From Lactifluus volemus (taxonomy: Eukaryota > Basidiomycota > Agaricomycetes > Russulales > Russulaceae), in the NCBI GenBank assembly GCA_022376515.1, contig WTXI01000047.1, positions 124,001 through 188,000 of the forward strand: a stretch of 64,000 nucleotides of DNA. Direction: 5' to 3'. The notes under the pieces were generated by a model, which saw only the letters and a list, made by a program, of their open reading frames with translations, ran no database searches and was not told the DNA's origin. A program made the position numbers and the translations under genes. Shown here piece by piece: positions 29,233-40,080 of this stretch; the stretch's first letter is position 1, and each line of letters opens with the position of its first letter.

Positions 29233-29784
29233 CATCAGTAAATGGTGCAAAACTTCGGTCTTTCACTTCAAAGCAAACAAGTAAAAAGTAAAAAGTTGCA
29301 GTCAATAATTGGTTATAAATATGAATCACAAGCATTGGGGGCATTGCTATAAGTCAAGTCCAATTGAAGTAACCCCTCTCCATAGCATGGTAGAAGATGT
29401 ATACCACAAAGTATGGTGTCAAGATGGATAATCTGGATTGGCCACTGACCCTCTTCATCACATTCAGGGCACACTCTCCATATACCTGTATCTTCATCAT
29501 ATCTAGGGTTCTCACCTTTGTTTCTCTGGATTCCCTGCCTTGCTAGTTTCAGCACTGATGAAAGACTCTTTTTCACTTCAGACACTTTTATGACTTTTGA
29601 TCACTTTTATGAACTTTGTCAACTTATTTACTTTTTGAGAATATAGTTGAAAGCAAACTTTTTGGTAAAATTTAGGTTCCTTGAGAACTTTTGCAATTTT
29701 GTGTGCTTTTAAGCTTGCTCAAGCTTGCTCAAGCTCGAGCAAGCTTGAGCAAGCCCAAAAAAGTTTTTGTTAGGTTTACTGATG
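29233..29784. mobile_element. 552-bp transposon with CATCAGTAAA terminal inverted repeats
   Basis: Begins CATCAGTAAA and ends TTTACTGATG, a perfect 10-bp terminal inverted repeat, flanked on both sides by AT. The paralogous site in copy 1 (near 24358) is uninterrupted, which fixes the boundaries and supports a 2-bp AT target duplication. It carries a 90-codon minus frame (29585-29313; GIWRVCPECDEEGQW, IHLLPCYGEGLLQL) resembling part of proteins linked to basidiomycete mobile elements (inference), and a perfect hairpin near its right end. Too short to encode a full transposase, so probably non-autonomous. Confidence 0.8.
29713..29754. repeat. Perfect 18-bp inverted repeat, 6-bp spacer
   Basis: GCTTGCTCAAGCTTGCTC at 29713-29730 is the exact reverse complement of 29737-29754. 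Each arm is itself built from AAGCTTGCTC units. It lies in the right end of the transposon. Confidence 0.9.
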
Positions 29785-30847
29785 ATTGTCCATAACATGA
29801 GTCCCGTTATTGATGGTGAGCGATTTCTCACTTCTGTTTGTCTTTTACAGTCTCCTGAACATCTAGTGGATCAGACTGCAAAGCATCTACAAACAGTGTT
29901 CGGGAATTTGTGATTGGCATGGACAATTCAAAACGTCGGTTATTTCCCGACGCTCACGGCCCTGACCAAAGATGCTCATGGGAAATCACGCCGTCGCATT
30001 GAAAGCTCACCGTAATGGAACCTCGGCATGGTTCATCAAAAGTGACACTTTCGCTGAATGGAAATCGTCTGGCTCCCTCCTATGGATTCAGGGAAAACGT
30101 GTGTCTTATCATATTCTCCAGATGAGATCGAAGGACCCATCTCCCGTGGTAGCGGGCTGTGGCAAGACCATCCTTTGATATGATAACATTTGGATATTTT
30201 CTGTCGAGGGAGCTCATCTATGAACAAGTTCTGCCATCATTGAGGCCATCGACCGTATGCGTAGAGCTGGATTGGCATCACTCGCTTTCTTTTATTTTGA
30301 CTGGAGCGATGACAAAAAGAGGAACCTTCGCAGCTTGCTCTCCTCCCTTGTTCTCCAACTTTATGATCAGTCCACTTGTACTTCAACATTCACTCCGGTT
30401 TCTATTCTGGTCATCATCGTGGTTCACAACATCCTCCTTGAACACGGTGCAGATGTGAATACTAGGGACAGCGGGGTCAGATGACAGCGTGGGAGGAGTA
30501 GCGGACATTATATAGTTACCCGACGCTGAGATAAGCACAGACAACGCGGCTTCATCCCCAACCACTACATCCTCGAGGCAGCACCCGACCCTCCAACAAC
30601 GGGAACGAGCGAACCCCTTTGCATTGTGTATTGCAAGAGGGACATCTTGAAGTCGCTCTGTTTCTCCTCGAGCGAGGTGCAGACGTGAATATTCGTGATG
30701 GGAGAAATCGGACCCCATTGCATTGGGCGTTGCAAGAAGGACGCCTCAAAGTCGCGAGTTCCTTCTCGAACATGGCGTCGATACGAATTCCCTGGACGCA
30801 AGTGGCCAGACTCCATTTGGTTGGGCGTTATGAGAGGGCACAGTTTG

Positions 30848-30922
30848 AAGCCAACTTCTCCACACCATGCCAAAATGGAATTATATATATGTCATTTAGG
30901 CTTTGTGTGGAGAAGTTGGCTT
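30848..30922. repeat. 18-bp inverted repeat with 39-nt loop
   Basis: AAGCCAACTTCTCCACAC at 30848-30865 pairs exactly with 30905-30922. It stands where the ankyrin homology of the pseudogene stops, so it may mark one end of an inserted sequence (to about 31270). Confidence 0.75.
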
Positions 30923-31535
30923 TCCTTGGAAAGTTGCCCATCCCTTCACTCTGATGACGGCGACATTTCCAGAAATCCTTGAGAAGGTCTTTTTAAGAAA
31001 TTCTGATAGTCGGAAGGAGTACTGTACTAGTACTTCAACAAAGCACCATGACATCAATTCAAACGGCGATCTCTTCAAAATTTCCCGGTTCCGCTTGAAT
31101 TTCAATTTCAAGTGGAATCACCTCTCTCACATGCAATTCGGGGGTGCGGAACATAATCTTGGTAAGCTGATTCATACTTGACCCAGGTGAGCAGCAATGT
31201 CATCAATTCGCCACATTCATATCTCGTACTAATTCTACGCGTTGATGTCATAATCTTGCGTTTAATCTGTTGGGCGTCTTGACATTGTTCAGCTCCTTCT
31301 CAAGCACGGAAAAAATGTAGACACTCGGGATCAGACGACAACTCCACTGTGCTGGGCATTGCAAGAAGCACGCCTAGCATCACGAGAAGGACATCGCGAT
31401 GTTGTACAATTTCTACTTGAGCGGGGTACGAGTAATATCGATGTGCGGAATTACGAGGGCCGGACACCATCACACGAAGCATCAGTATGTGGCCATCATG
31501 ATATCGCACAATTGCTGTCACAACATGGAGGGTAA

Positions 31536-32317
31536 TAGCACTCGGTGTCGCTATGTTACTGTGATTCATCAGAGAATGTACTCGTGTTCGTGCTGAAGAA
31601 CCATGTGCAGCTGTGTGACCGAGTGTGGCGGTATTGAATCGACACGTCAAGCAGCATAGTACGACATTTTGGCATATCATAAGCGAACGTCCATATCACC
31701 ATGCGACCCGGAACCAACTCCGAAGTCGTAGATCAAAGAACCAGGCAATTAAAGGTCAGCAAGAGAATCATGCTATCGGAATTCGCTTATACTGCGTGAG
31801 AAACGGGGATCTCGAGTCGAAGACAACGGTTCACCAGGAGGAGCCGGCGTAAGTCACCTCTTCTGGAGCTCAATTTCGATGTAGGGTTGTGGTATGGTCC
31901 TCATCAGTATACTTTGTCACTGAGGTTGACACATGGATACAGACGGCCTTACACCTGGAGATATATCACAGATCACACTCCAAAGCGAGAGGAGGAGAAA
32001 ATAACAACACCGCCTTAACCATCGTACACCTAAACCACACCGGCTGTGGAATGCATTCACAATCGTAGCCGGGCTGGGGTTTTCATGACGGTGCCTTGAA
32101 GGAGATGCTTTTATTAATACAACAAGAGGAAAGATTTGTCCACGGTATACGTAGCATTGATGTCTTGGGCCGTCTGAACGCACAACAAACTGTGGCCATG
32201 AAGAAAAAGATAATGATTTTGGCGGGGTGGGCATGTGGGATACATGACGGTGGGTGCAATAAATGTCAATCATAGCGCATGTATAAATACAAAAAGAAAA
32301 CGCAGGGATCAAGACAT
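31536..32317. other. Intergenic, 3' flank of RPL11
   Basis: No recognised gene. The minus frame 31917-32312 lies just past the RPL11 stop and looks like chance. Confidence 0.45.
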
Positions 32318-33013
32318 TTATTTCTGCAAGAATAGAATCGAAATTGAGTTTCGCCTAGGCAGGAAAGTAAGGGAACGTACAAGGATGATGCCCTCAAACC
32401 TCGATTTAAACCATGCCATCGTATCTTCCTTCGTCACGCGGTGGTTGGGGCCGATCCGAGCCTTCTTGATCTTACGCTTCGCTACGCGGTTCCCCGGGCG
32501 GCCCATGACGACATAAAAGTCCATGCCAAAGATACCGATCGTGGGATCGTATCGCGCACCGAGGTCAATGTGCTCCTGAATCCCAAACCCAAATTGCCCG
32601 TCTCGGAAAAGTTGCGCCGACGGAGCTCGTACTCCTTCACCTTGAGACCGCGCTCGAGAATCTCCTCGGCCTTGGGCCCGCGAATGGTGACGTGCACGGC
32701 AATCTTCTCATTGCGACGAATGCCAAACTGGCGGACCGTGTAACGGGCTTTGGACGTGACGGGTGTTTGGCCGGTCAGCTGCTCGAGGACTTGGAAGCTC
32801 GCGTCAGACGGTCACCAGACTCTCCGACAGATATGTCTATGACTGGGTCAGGGTGGGTAGGAAGGAGTTGAATGTAAGGCGACTGATGACGAGCTTCTCT
32901 ATACGGAGATCGCGCATTGCGTTGGAAGGGGCCGTCTTTGCCTCTGACTGGCGCATAGAAAAAAGACATTAATATCGAGGTCGACACCATACAAGAAGGG
33001 CGCTGCACACCAT
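32318..33013 (-). CDS. RPL11: Large-subunit ribosomal protein uL5 (RPL11), frame broken as read
   Basis: Component of the 5S RNP in the 60S ribosomal subunit. Exons: 33013-33011 (only the ATG), 32947-32884, 32836-32381, 32323-32318 (only Lys and stop). Seen: [112 protein letters not shown] and [20 protein letters not shown], which is the whole protein in order. Two single-base losses break the frame: at about 32787-32790 (AAG-TCC where AAG-GTC is expected) and 32591-32593 (between TGN and FGFG). The gene is essential in eukaryotes, so these are more likely consensus errors than real mutations unless another copy exists. Confidence 0.93.
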
Positions 33014-33167
33014 TTTTGAAGGATTTTTGGTTTTTGGTTGGGTCGTCCTCAGTTGTTGGTTATGTCGCGAGCTTGCCTTTCTGTGGCTTGCGACTGTACA
33101 GTTGCAAATCGGCGATCTCCGTGGTATCCCCACAGTCCACATCCACCAATTTCACATTCAAATTACC

Positions 33168-33240
33168 GGCCGACTAGCTCAGTTGGTTAGAGCGTCGTGC
33201 TAATAACGCGAAGGTCTTGGGTTCGATCCCCACGTTGGCC
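33168..33240 (+). tRNA. tRNA-Ile (AAU anticodon), copy 2
   Basis: Sequence identical over all 73 nt to the minus-strand copy at 12073-12145, with a similar A/T-rich 5' flank (AATTACCGGCC versus AATTACGGCC) and T-rich sequence downstream. Confidence 0.95.
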
Positions 33241-33716
33241 ATTTATTTTGTCTTTTGTCCCCCGTTACCTTGACACTTGCACACAAATCAGGATATCCTA
33301 ACTACGAGTACAGCTGCCGACCAACGTCAAACAAGACACTACTGGGAGGTAGAGTGGACCATTGGCTACCAAGCCGGTTAACTGCGGCCGAATCGGAGAC
33401 GCCGCCGAGATGATATGGGAATGAATGATGGATGATGCTATAACGGGGGGCCAACTGCTGCCGAATATACCGGAAAGGGTGCCGAAGGAAGCATGTGAAT
33501 GAAGCGCGGTAGGCACAGTCGACGAAAAGTGCTTGCCAAGAATGGTAAAGCAAGTCCTCTGTACTCCTTGTCCCGTCTCCGTCCTGTCCAAGATGTACAT
33601 AATTTGTCTCTTTCTGTCAATCTTCTAGTCAATCTTTTTTTCTTTTTTTTTTTTCCGATCCTTTTTTATCCCATCCCGTCCTGACTCTCCCCCTCTCCCT
33701 TTCTCATTCCTTTACC
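33241..33716. other. Intergenic and promoter of the next gene
   Basis: Polypyrimidine-rich (C/T) stretch at about 33605-33710 immediately before the ATG at 33717, common in strongly transcribed fungal promoters. No gene seen. Confidence 0.5.
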
Positions 33717-34557
33717 ATGTCCGCTCTCGGTTCGGGCTCACCACCCATCCCAGAGGCCGTCACCACACAAACACTTGGTAAGCCCCGAATCCACATTCCG
33801 CTCGGGACTCGTTCTGACCTCTCCCAGGCCAGTCGATGATGTTCTTTCCTCCACATCGCAACGCGCAGCAGGATTCGAATTGGACCTCAAGGCCCTCGAG
33901 GTACCTACTTTCTCATGTGTCGTTTATGCTTACCTGATGTCGTTTGCTTTTCGCCACAGGAGAAGCTCGCTGAGGATCTAAGCAACTGTCGCGCAATCGA
34001 GAGTTCACTCAAGGAAGCCTTCACCAGTATCAAGGTGCGTGATGCCACCCATGGATCTTGATGCAAGTGACTCAGCGAAATTCCCTAACAGCGTAACTAC
34101 CGTCGTGCAGACAAAGACGCTCTCCGCACGCACATCCCCCACATCACTCCTGAGCTAGACCGAACGCTTAGCGTACTTCACGACCTTGAGGAACGACTTC
34201 CCGCCATCCGCATCAAATCTGCGCATATGCGCAATCTCTACGACTCGAGCCGCAAGAAGGTGGGTGCTTCACTTCCTCTTTTTTTATCCATCAGTGATCC
34301 TGATGCTGGCATTACCCCCCTTCCAGGCACAGGTACTGGTAAAGGAACTCCGCTGGCTGAATCGTGACTTTACGAGCCGTTGGCGTATAGTCATCTTCTC
34401 CCGTTCAAGTCCGGTGTCATGGCGCTGGCGTGCGACACTCCGCGCCCTCTTTGCACTTGCATTCATCTTGCTTACATGGTGCATGTGGATAGCGCTACGA
34501 GGAGCGTATCGCGCGCATCGGCAGCGGTTAGTGTGGGGCGAACGCCTGATTTCGTAG
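33717..34557 (+). CDS. Small coiled-coil protein with C-terminal membrane anchor
   Basis: Not recognised. Five exons by hand: 33717-33777, about 33828-33900, 33960-34034, 34092-34259 and 34326-34557. Starts MSALGSGSPPIPEAVTTQTL; the middle is helical and charged (DLKALEEKLAEDLSNC, LDRTLSVLHDLEERLPAI); near the C-terminus lies one hydrophobic segment (ALFALAFILLTWCMWIAL) followed by a short basic tail (YRAHRQRLVWGERL). That layout suggests a tail-anchored protein facing the cytosol (inference). The join between exons 1 and 2 is out of frame by one base: the codon after Leu-Gly needs one more C in GCCAG at 33828. Confidence 0.65.
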
Positions 34558-36013
34558 AGTCGCAGCTTGACTTGGAATACCTGATTTTTCTGTACATCAT
34601 TTCGAAATAGTCGTTGACCGTATACCTCAGCTTGACGTTTTGTACATTTGGGGACGAGAAGTGTAGCATAAGACACGCATAGTTCGTAAATAAAGGTATC
34701 ATACATGAATCGTGTTCTTGGGGGGCCCATCGGATTTGTCCGGGAATTGGTGCCAAGGGAAAGTCACATGTGGCATCCAAAAACAAATTCCACGACTCCA
34801 ACAGAGCATAGCATTTCTGCGATGTAACTCAGAATGACGAGTTGGTCCGCTGACCTCCTCCCCATTTCCGGGATACCTGTGACCTGTCTGCCGAGTGGAC
34901 ATGCCCTAATACAGGCCCCACTGAGCCTCGGTCTCAGTCTCAGTTTAGACGGTACCCGGTCGATGTCCGGCGGGGTCTTGGGGCCTTCCGCAGTCTGCGC
35001 CAGTCAGCGACTGCGATCACGACGGTTCTCATCCATTAATATGCATTATTAACCTCTGTGATGGTTTCAAATGATCGGGTTATTTGGGCGACGACGGGTA
35101 CATCATTCCATTTTCATTCCATCCAAAAACCACAAATAACGACTATCTTCAACGTTTCGCATCTCGGGGATTATAACCTGTTTATGTAATAACTAAGTAA
35201 CTTGGGTTTTATTTTTGCTTCCGGCTTGCGTCCTCTCTAACGGAAGCTTTTTTTCGTGGGTTTCCTTTTTTGTTTTTTTTTTGCCTCCGGCTGTTGATAA
35301 GTAAAATCGGCCTGCCAACGGCTCAAATTAAGCGCCTCGTCGTTATCGGTACCGGCCACCCTCAACTACTGTACAACTTTTCACATGTTTATCGCCCCTT
35401 CAAGTGATTTGAAATTTCATAAAAAGTGGAGGGAACTAACTGATTTTGATGGTACGTGGGGGGGCCCAAAGAGGAGGAGCAATTGTGGGAAAATGGAACG
35501 GGAGCGCGAGCGCGAGGTCAACTGAACGCGTGCCTTCGTGGAAACAGCCTGAGCGACTACTGTACGACCGCCGACGAACTGCCCATACAGCTTAGCTGAC
35601 AGTAGTTAAAAGTCCCTTCCTTCCATAAACGAGGACTAGGTTACTGGTATATATATGTTAGTAGTCGGGGCTTATCGTCAACCCGAGGTATCCTGGTCCT
35701 GATCTCAAAATGCAAATTCTTGTCGGTCGTCATCAAAAAAAGTTGGCAAATGGAGAGATATCAATCGGGCCTGCTCGGAATTCGACCGCCGCAGCAACGA
35801 CGGTTGGTTGTGGCACAGTCTTTGTCCCGTTTCGTTGACATTGCATGAATGATTGTCTGGGGGGGACAGACCCCGCCGACAAGGGTTACGTAAATGGAAA
35901 GATAATCTTTTTTTTTTACATCTTTGACGAATATCGTGACTTTTTCTCTCGGATTTTTGTTCCTCAGGGGGTCGTGACTCGGTCTCCAACTGCAATGTGT
36001 GGGAGTTTCGTCG
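34558..36013. other. 1.4-kb intergenic region, nothing recognised
   Basis: AT-rich in part with T runs near 35270. No exon chain or domain on either strand. Confidence 0.5.
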
Positions 36014-38413
36014 TCAGTTCAAAGGCTTGATGACGAGGCCCATCCAAGCTCCAATCTGCCCTTCCGCCATAGGCATCATAATAATGCTCGGCTTGCGACG
36101 TACTACTATCTCTGCTAGAGGGAGCGAAATTTCAAAATGCCTGAGCACGGTCGCAATGATGACCAGCATTTCCAGGACACTTTTTCGGGGAAAGAATGAG
36201 TTATCTACGAATCAGCACAGCGCGAGCCAGGACGTCCCGTGCGGTAAATTGCTTACGCGAATCGCCAGCCGACGCAACCCTGCAGTCCACCAGCTGTAAT
36301 GCGTGCCAGAAAAAACTCGAAATCAGTAACTTTTTCTTTCCTTTCCTCCTTACTAATGGCACTTACAGAAGTTTAATCTGTGAAAACGCAATGCAAAAGT
36401 GCCATAAGCGTAACTTCCTTCCGGGAAGTAGCAGTTACAGTAGAACTCACAGGTTGCCGTAAACACCGACTGAGGTCTGCTTGGCAATTTCTGCGTCCAA
36501 AAAGCGGTCAGGGTTCCATTCGTTGGCATCCTCGCCCCACACTTGAGGTAGCCTTGATCCCGTTTGGCTCAGGGAATGAACGTGACAATAGCATATAGCA
36601 ACCCACCGCTGATAGGCATGGATGGCGAGGTCGATGACCGTCCCTTTCTTCACGGGGATGGACGATACTTGCTCACCCGATGTCGTGGTGATTGGGAAGG
36701 CTAACGGAATCACGTCATCTCGACTCGCCACTCTGCTGAGACTCCAGATGATGGGGTGCAAACGCATCGATTCCTAAACCAGCACAACGCCTTGAGACCG
36801 TTGAAAAGAAAATATAGCAACAAAAGGGAGGGACCTTAAGAGCGGCTTGCGTGTATGTCATACTATCCAAGTCCGCAACGGTCAATTCTCCGTTGTTGCT
36901 CTGCATAAACCTCGCAGCGAGCTCCTCTCGGATGCGTTCCTGAGACTCGGGATTCCGCGCCATCTCCCAAAAAAACCACGACAGACTGCTAGCCGTGGTC
37001 TCCTGACCGGCAAGCAGGAGAGCCCTGTACCAGTGAAAACGCGGTGATATCAGCCACTAGACGAGTGGAGGGGAGCTGAGCGCAGAGCTTACGAGAGCTG
37101 ATCGACAATCTCCCAGTGTCTCAGTCTATTTTTGGGGTCCTCGGAGGCGTTCGTGCGCAGCAACACGCTCATCAGGTCATTTCCGTCGCCCTTGGTCGCG
37201 TTCTTTTCTATGATATCCGCTGAAAACTCGCGTGCATAATCCAGATACGTGCGGAATCGGTGATATTCGCGCGTTGGGAGATACCGCACATAGCGAAGCA
37301 GGAATTCCGGAATGTATCGCCAAGTCGACTTGAAGATGAGATCGAGTGGGGAGGGATAAAGCGTAGAGTCGATGCTGTCGGCCGTGGACCGGAAATAACA
37401 ATTTACCCACACTAGGCGCAGATGGCCAAATTGGGAAACTCACAACAAATTTCCGTACATCTTTGACAGTTTCGTCTCTGCGTTATCTAGCGATCCAAAT
37501 TGAAAGTCGAAACCAGCTGGATGCATAATCAATATAGACGCATCAAAGCGAAAATAGAGGGACCCATTTACTCTGCCCTATGATATCGAGTGTTGTCCGT
37601 GAGATCCATCCAGTTATATTAATGAGCGGTTGCCCAGACGAGTCGGGCGCAACAAGTTCATCTTTCCACCTTTGAGCAAGCTGATAAATAAACACCGAAG
37701 AATGCGTCAGTAACATTCAAATCGCAAATTAGGCCCAAAATTAAAAGAAGGACCTTGGATGCAACATCCTGAAACGTTGGAACAAACGCCTTCAATTGAG
37801 AAGTGAAGAAGGCAGGAGCTATAATTTTCCTCTGGCGTTCGTGGTCTTTTCCTGGAAACACCGGACGTTGGTCTTTGGGGGAAAAAATGGCGAGCAGTTG
37901 GTGGAAAAATAAATACGGTACCGTGGGCGCAGCTCAGTCCTTTCCCCGCCACCATCTCTGTCATCTTTAACAAGTCTCTGCGTTTATGAAAGTTGTATCC
38001 AGACGTGTGGAGGATATATTGTAGCGCTTTCGGGTCAGCTACCGTCAGGTAGTCCTCCTTAGTCATTTAGTACAGAAAGACCAGTGATAAACAACGGATA
38101 CTACTCACGCCCAAGCACCCGCGACGACGCCATGCGCTGCCAAATTGACGCATCCACTTGAATTCACAATCTCCCACTTCATTCTGGTAGTAGATGTCAC
38201 CCTCGTTTCCTATATCACATGTCGTTAACCCAAAAAAGAAAGGGAACTTTTTTTTTTTTCCCTCTCGACTCCGTGCTTACCTATCCAAAGAGAAGGTGAT
38301 TTGGGTCCTCGAAGGCGAGCTAGAAACGAATTGCGACGACGAATGTACGCAAAAGCCAAGGAAGCAATGACGGTAACTAGCAGAGTCAAGAGCACGTTAG
38401 GCTGAGCGTCCAT
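36014..38413 (-). CDS. Cytochrome P450 monooxygenase
   Basis: ER-anchored haem monooxygenase. Starts MDAQPNVLLTLLVTVIASLA, an N-terminal membrane anchor, then GNEGDIYYQNEVGDCEFKWM. C-helix region HERQRKIIAPAF; I-helix oxygen motif LLLAGQETTASSLSWFF; K-helix ESMRLHP; PERF region WNPDRFLD; haem loop FSGGLQGCVGWRFA assembled over two small exons (about 36370-36240). About ten introns; the last exon (36178-36014) ends VIKPLN-stop. Oddity: the haem loop has Gln where FxxGxRxCxG normally has Arg. The frame is intact in every exon checked. Family number cannot be told from sequence alone; fungal P450s of this type often have expanded, unassigned roles. Confidence 0.9.
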
Positions 38414-39843
38414 TGGGGTCACCGTTGGAACGCCCTAGCTTTCTACACCGTGCGATGAAAATGCCGTGACTGTCTCCTTCAGTCCGCGCGTATTTATATT
38501 ATGAGGTGAAGACGTTTCAGATAATCGCTCCGCGTATGATAGAATACATGCACGCAATTTTTTACTCTTGCCGAGGCCGCGAAGTCATTCCATCAAAAGA
38601 AGGAAGGTGTGCCGGGTTCGCCCAATCCGTCAAAGCTTTCTCAGTAAAAGGTGGAAGCCATTGCCATCATGATGAGCTACGTCGTCCCTGTGGTGTCTGC
38701 GGCCGGGGATAACAGATAACAACGCAGAAATGAGGTATTACTACTCGCTGAATTACCGAACCTAGAACACCCAGCAAGCGAGAGACCTTTGGAATAATGC
38801 CGCGCCGCAAATGAGCTACGCGCCGGCATGGTGACTATAGAAGCAACCCGCCCAGAAACGAGGATGGTAGCTGTTGCTCGGTTGCGACGATAGAAGGCGT
38901 AAGTAGCCATAACGAGAATTTGGGGCTCCACTCCATGGCAGAGACGAAGAAAGGGAAATACCACGAACATCGTGGGAACGAAGTGCCTATCTAGCGAGAC
39001 GTGTTCACCTCACCCAAATCGGAGGAACGCGAACTACAAGAAGCTGTGATGCCAGCCCGCCGAATGGAATTTTTTGAAAACAAGGCAAATGTTGCCACCA
39101 TTCATTATAGCGCCGTATGTGTTGGAATTTAAGTAGGGGGCACTTGGAAAGGGATAAAGAGTGTCGTGTTTCAAGTTACTGTAAGCACATTAGCGATCAA
39201 GACAACGTTCCCCGCGCTGCAGATACATCTGGCGCATCAAGGCGTCGTACGATGTGCATCCAATGAGATGACTATCCACCATATGGAGTTCATGGGAAGG
39301 GCTCCCACGGCTAGGTGAACCCAAATGGCACTTTGGCGGAATTGTCTTTGCTCTCTAACTACTTGCCATCGATCAAAGTTGATATATTGATCCTCCAACA
39401 TAGGCATGGACATTCAAAGATCGGATCGTTGAGAGGAGCGCTAGGCTCTCACAGAAATTCGCTACAACTAGAGTGCTATACCCAAACGTAGTAAAACAAA
39501 CAAAGGTGAGAACGGTATCTCGTGATTATGAAATGTCCGGAGAAAATAAGGGTATTCTTTGAACGATGCAGACAGCCGACTATATCCCGCCAGGGGTAAG
39601 CGAGAAATTTATCCAGTAGAACGTATCCGCTGGAATCAAGATGGACTAGTTTGCACCTGGCTCGACTAGGGATGGGATATACAACTTATTTATCAGAGAG
39701 AGACCATCAGAAACAAATCACAGACAGAGGAGAGTCGAAGGACATACATACGTCTATATGTTCAACCATGACGATTAAGTTGCGTCAGGAATTTACGCGA
39801 CTTCAGAAAAGGTCCCTAAATTCAGAACGAATGAGAAAACTTC
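38414..39843. other. 1.4-kb intergenic region, nothing recognised
   Basis: Low coding signal on both strands. Contains the P450 promoter on the right side of its ATG. Confidence 0.5.
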
Positions 39844-39889
39844 TTACAGTATAGTGAGAAGAAAGAAAGAGAAAATCGCATGCACGTAC

Positions 39890-40080
39890 GGGATGATGGA
39901 GGGTCTTCCAAAGCGTCTGGCCGCGTGACGGCGAGTCGGTGCGAGCGGGGGCAGGCCGCGCGCGAGACGGTCCGCATTCGTTTCACGCTTCGCCGGCTCG
40001 ACGTTGTTCGCGGACGACAGAGGGACAAGGAGTGCAAAGAGCGCGAGAAGAACAAAAAGAGCGACTGTGAATCTCTGCAT
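39890..40080 (-). CDS. First exon of a small secreted protein, 3' part not found
   Basis: ATG at 40080 opens a clear signal peptide (MQRFTVALFVLLALFALLVP) followed by ETNADRLARGLPPLAPTRRH. A leader with an x-ARGLPPLxPTRR segment is common at the start of secreted agaricomycete proteins of unknown role. A good donor (GTACGT) follows at 39889, but no recognisable following exon was found down to 38414; reading through it gives only a short tail to 39844. Either the remaining exons are diverged or the gene is truncated. Confidence 0.55.

Larger units (their letters stand above)
28829..31535 (+). pseudogene. NACHT-ankyrin NLR-like pseudogene, tandem copy 2
   Basis: Diverged, shortened copy of 23842-28456. 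It starts [17 protein letters not shown] and at once has TAG where copy 1 has TGG (Trp), a true nonsense change. The N-terminal region is interrupted by a 552-bp element at 29233-29784. The Walker A to FFYFDWSDDKK part remains (30040-30340), then the sequence jumps after about 30430 straight into an ankyrin unit (LLEHGADVNTRD), so the rest of NACHT and the first repeats are deleted. Two full ankyrin units follow (30600-30840), then about 400 bp of foreign-looking sequence with an 18-bp inverted repeat, and finally the terminal repeats 31280-31535 ending [18 protein letters not shown], homologous to the end of copy 1. Confidence 0.85.
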
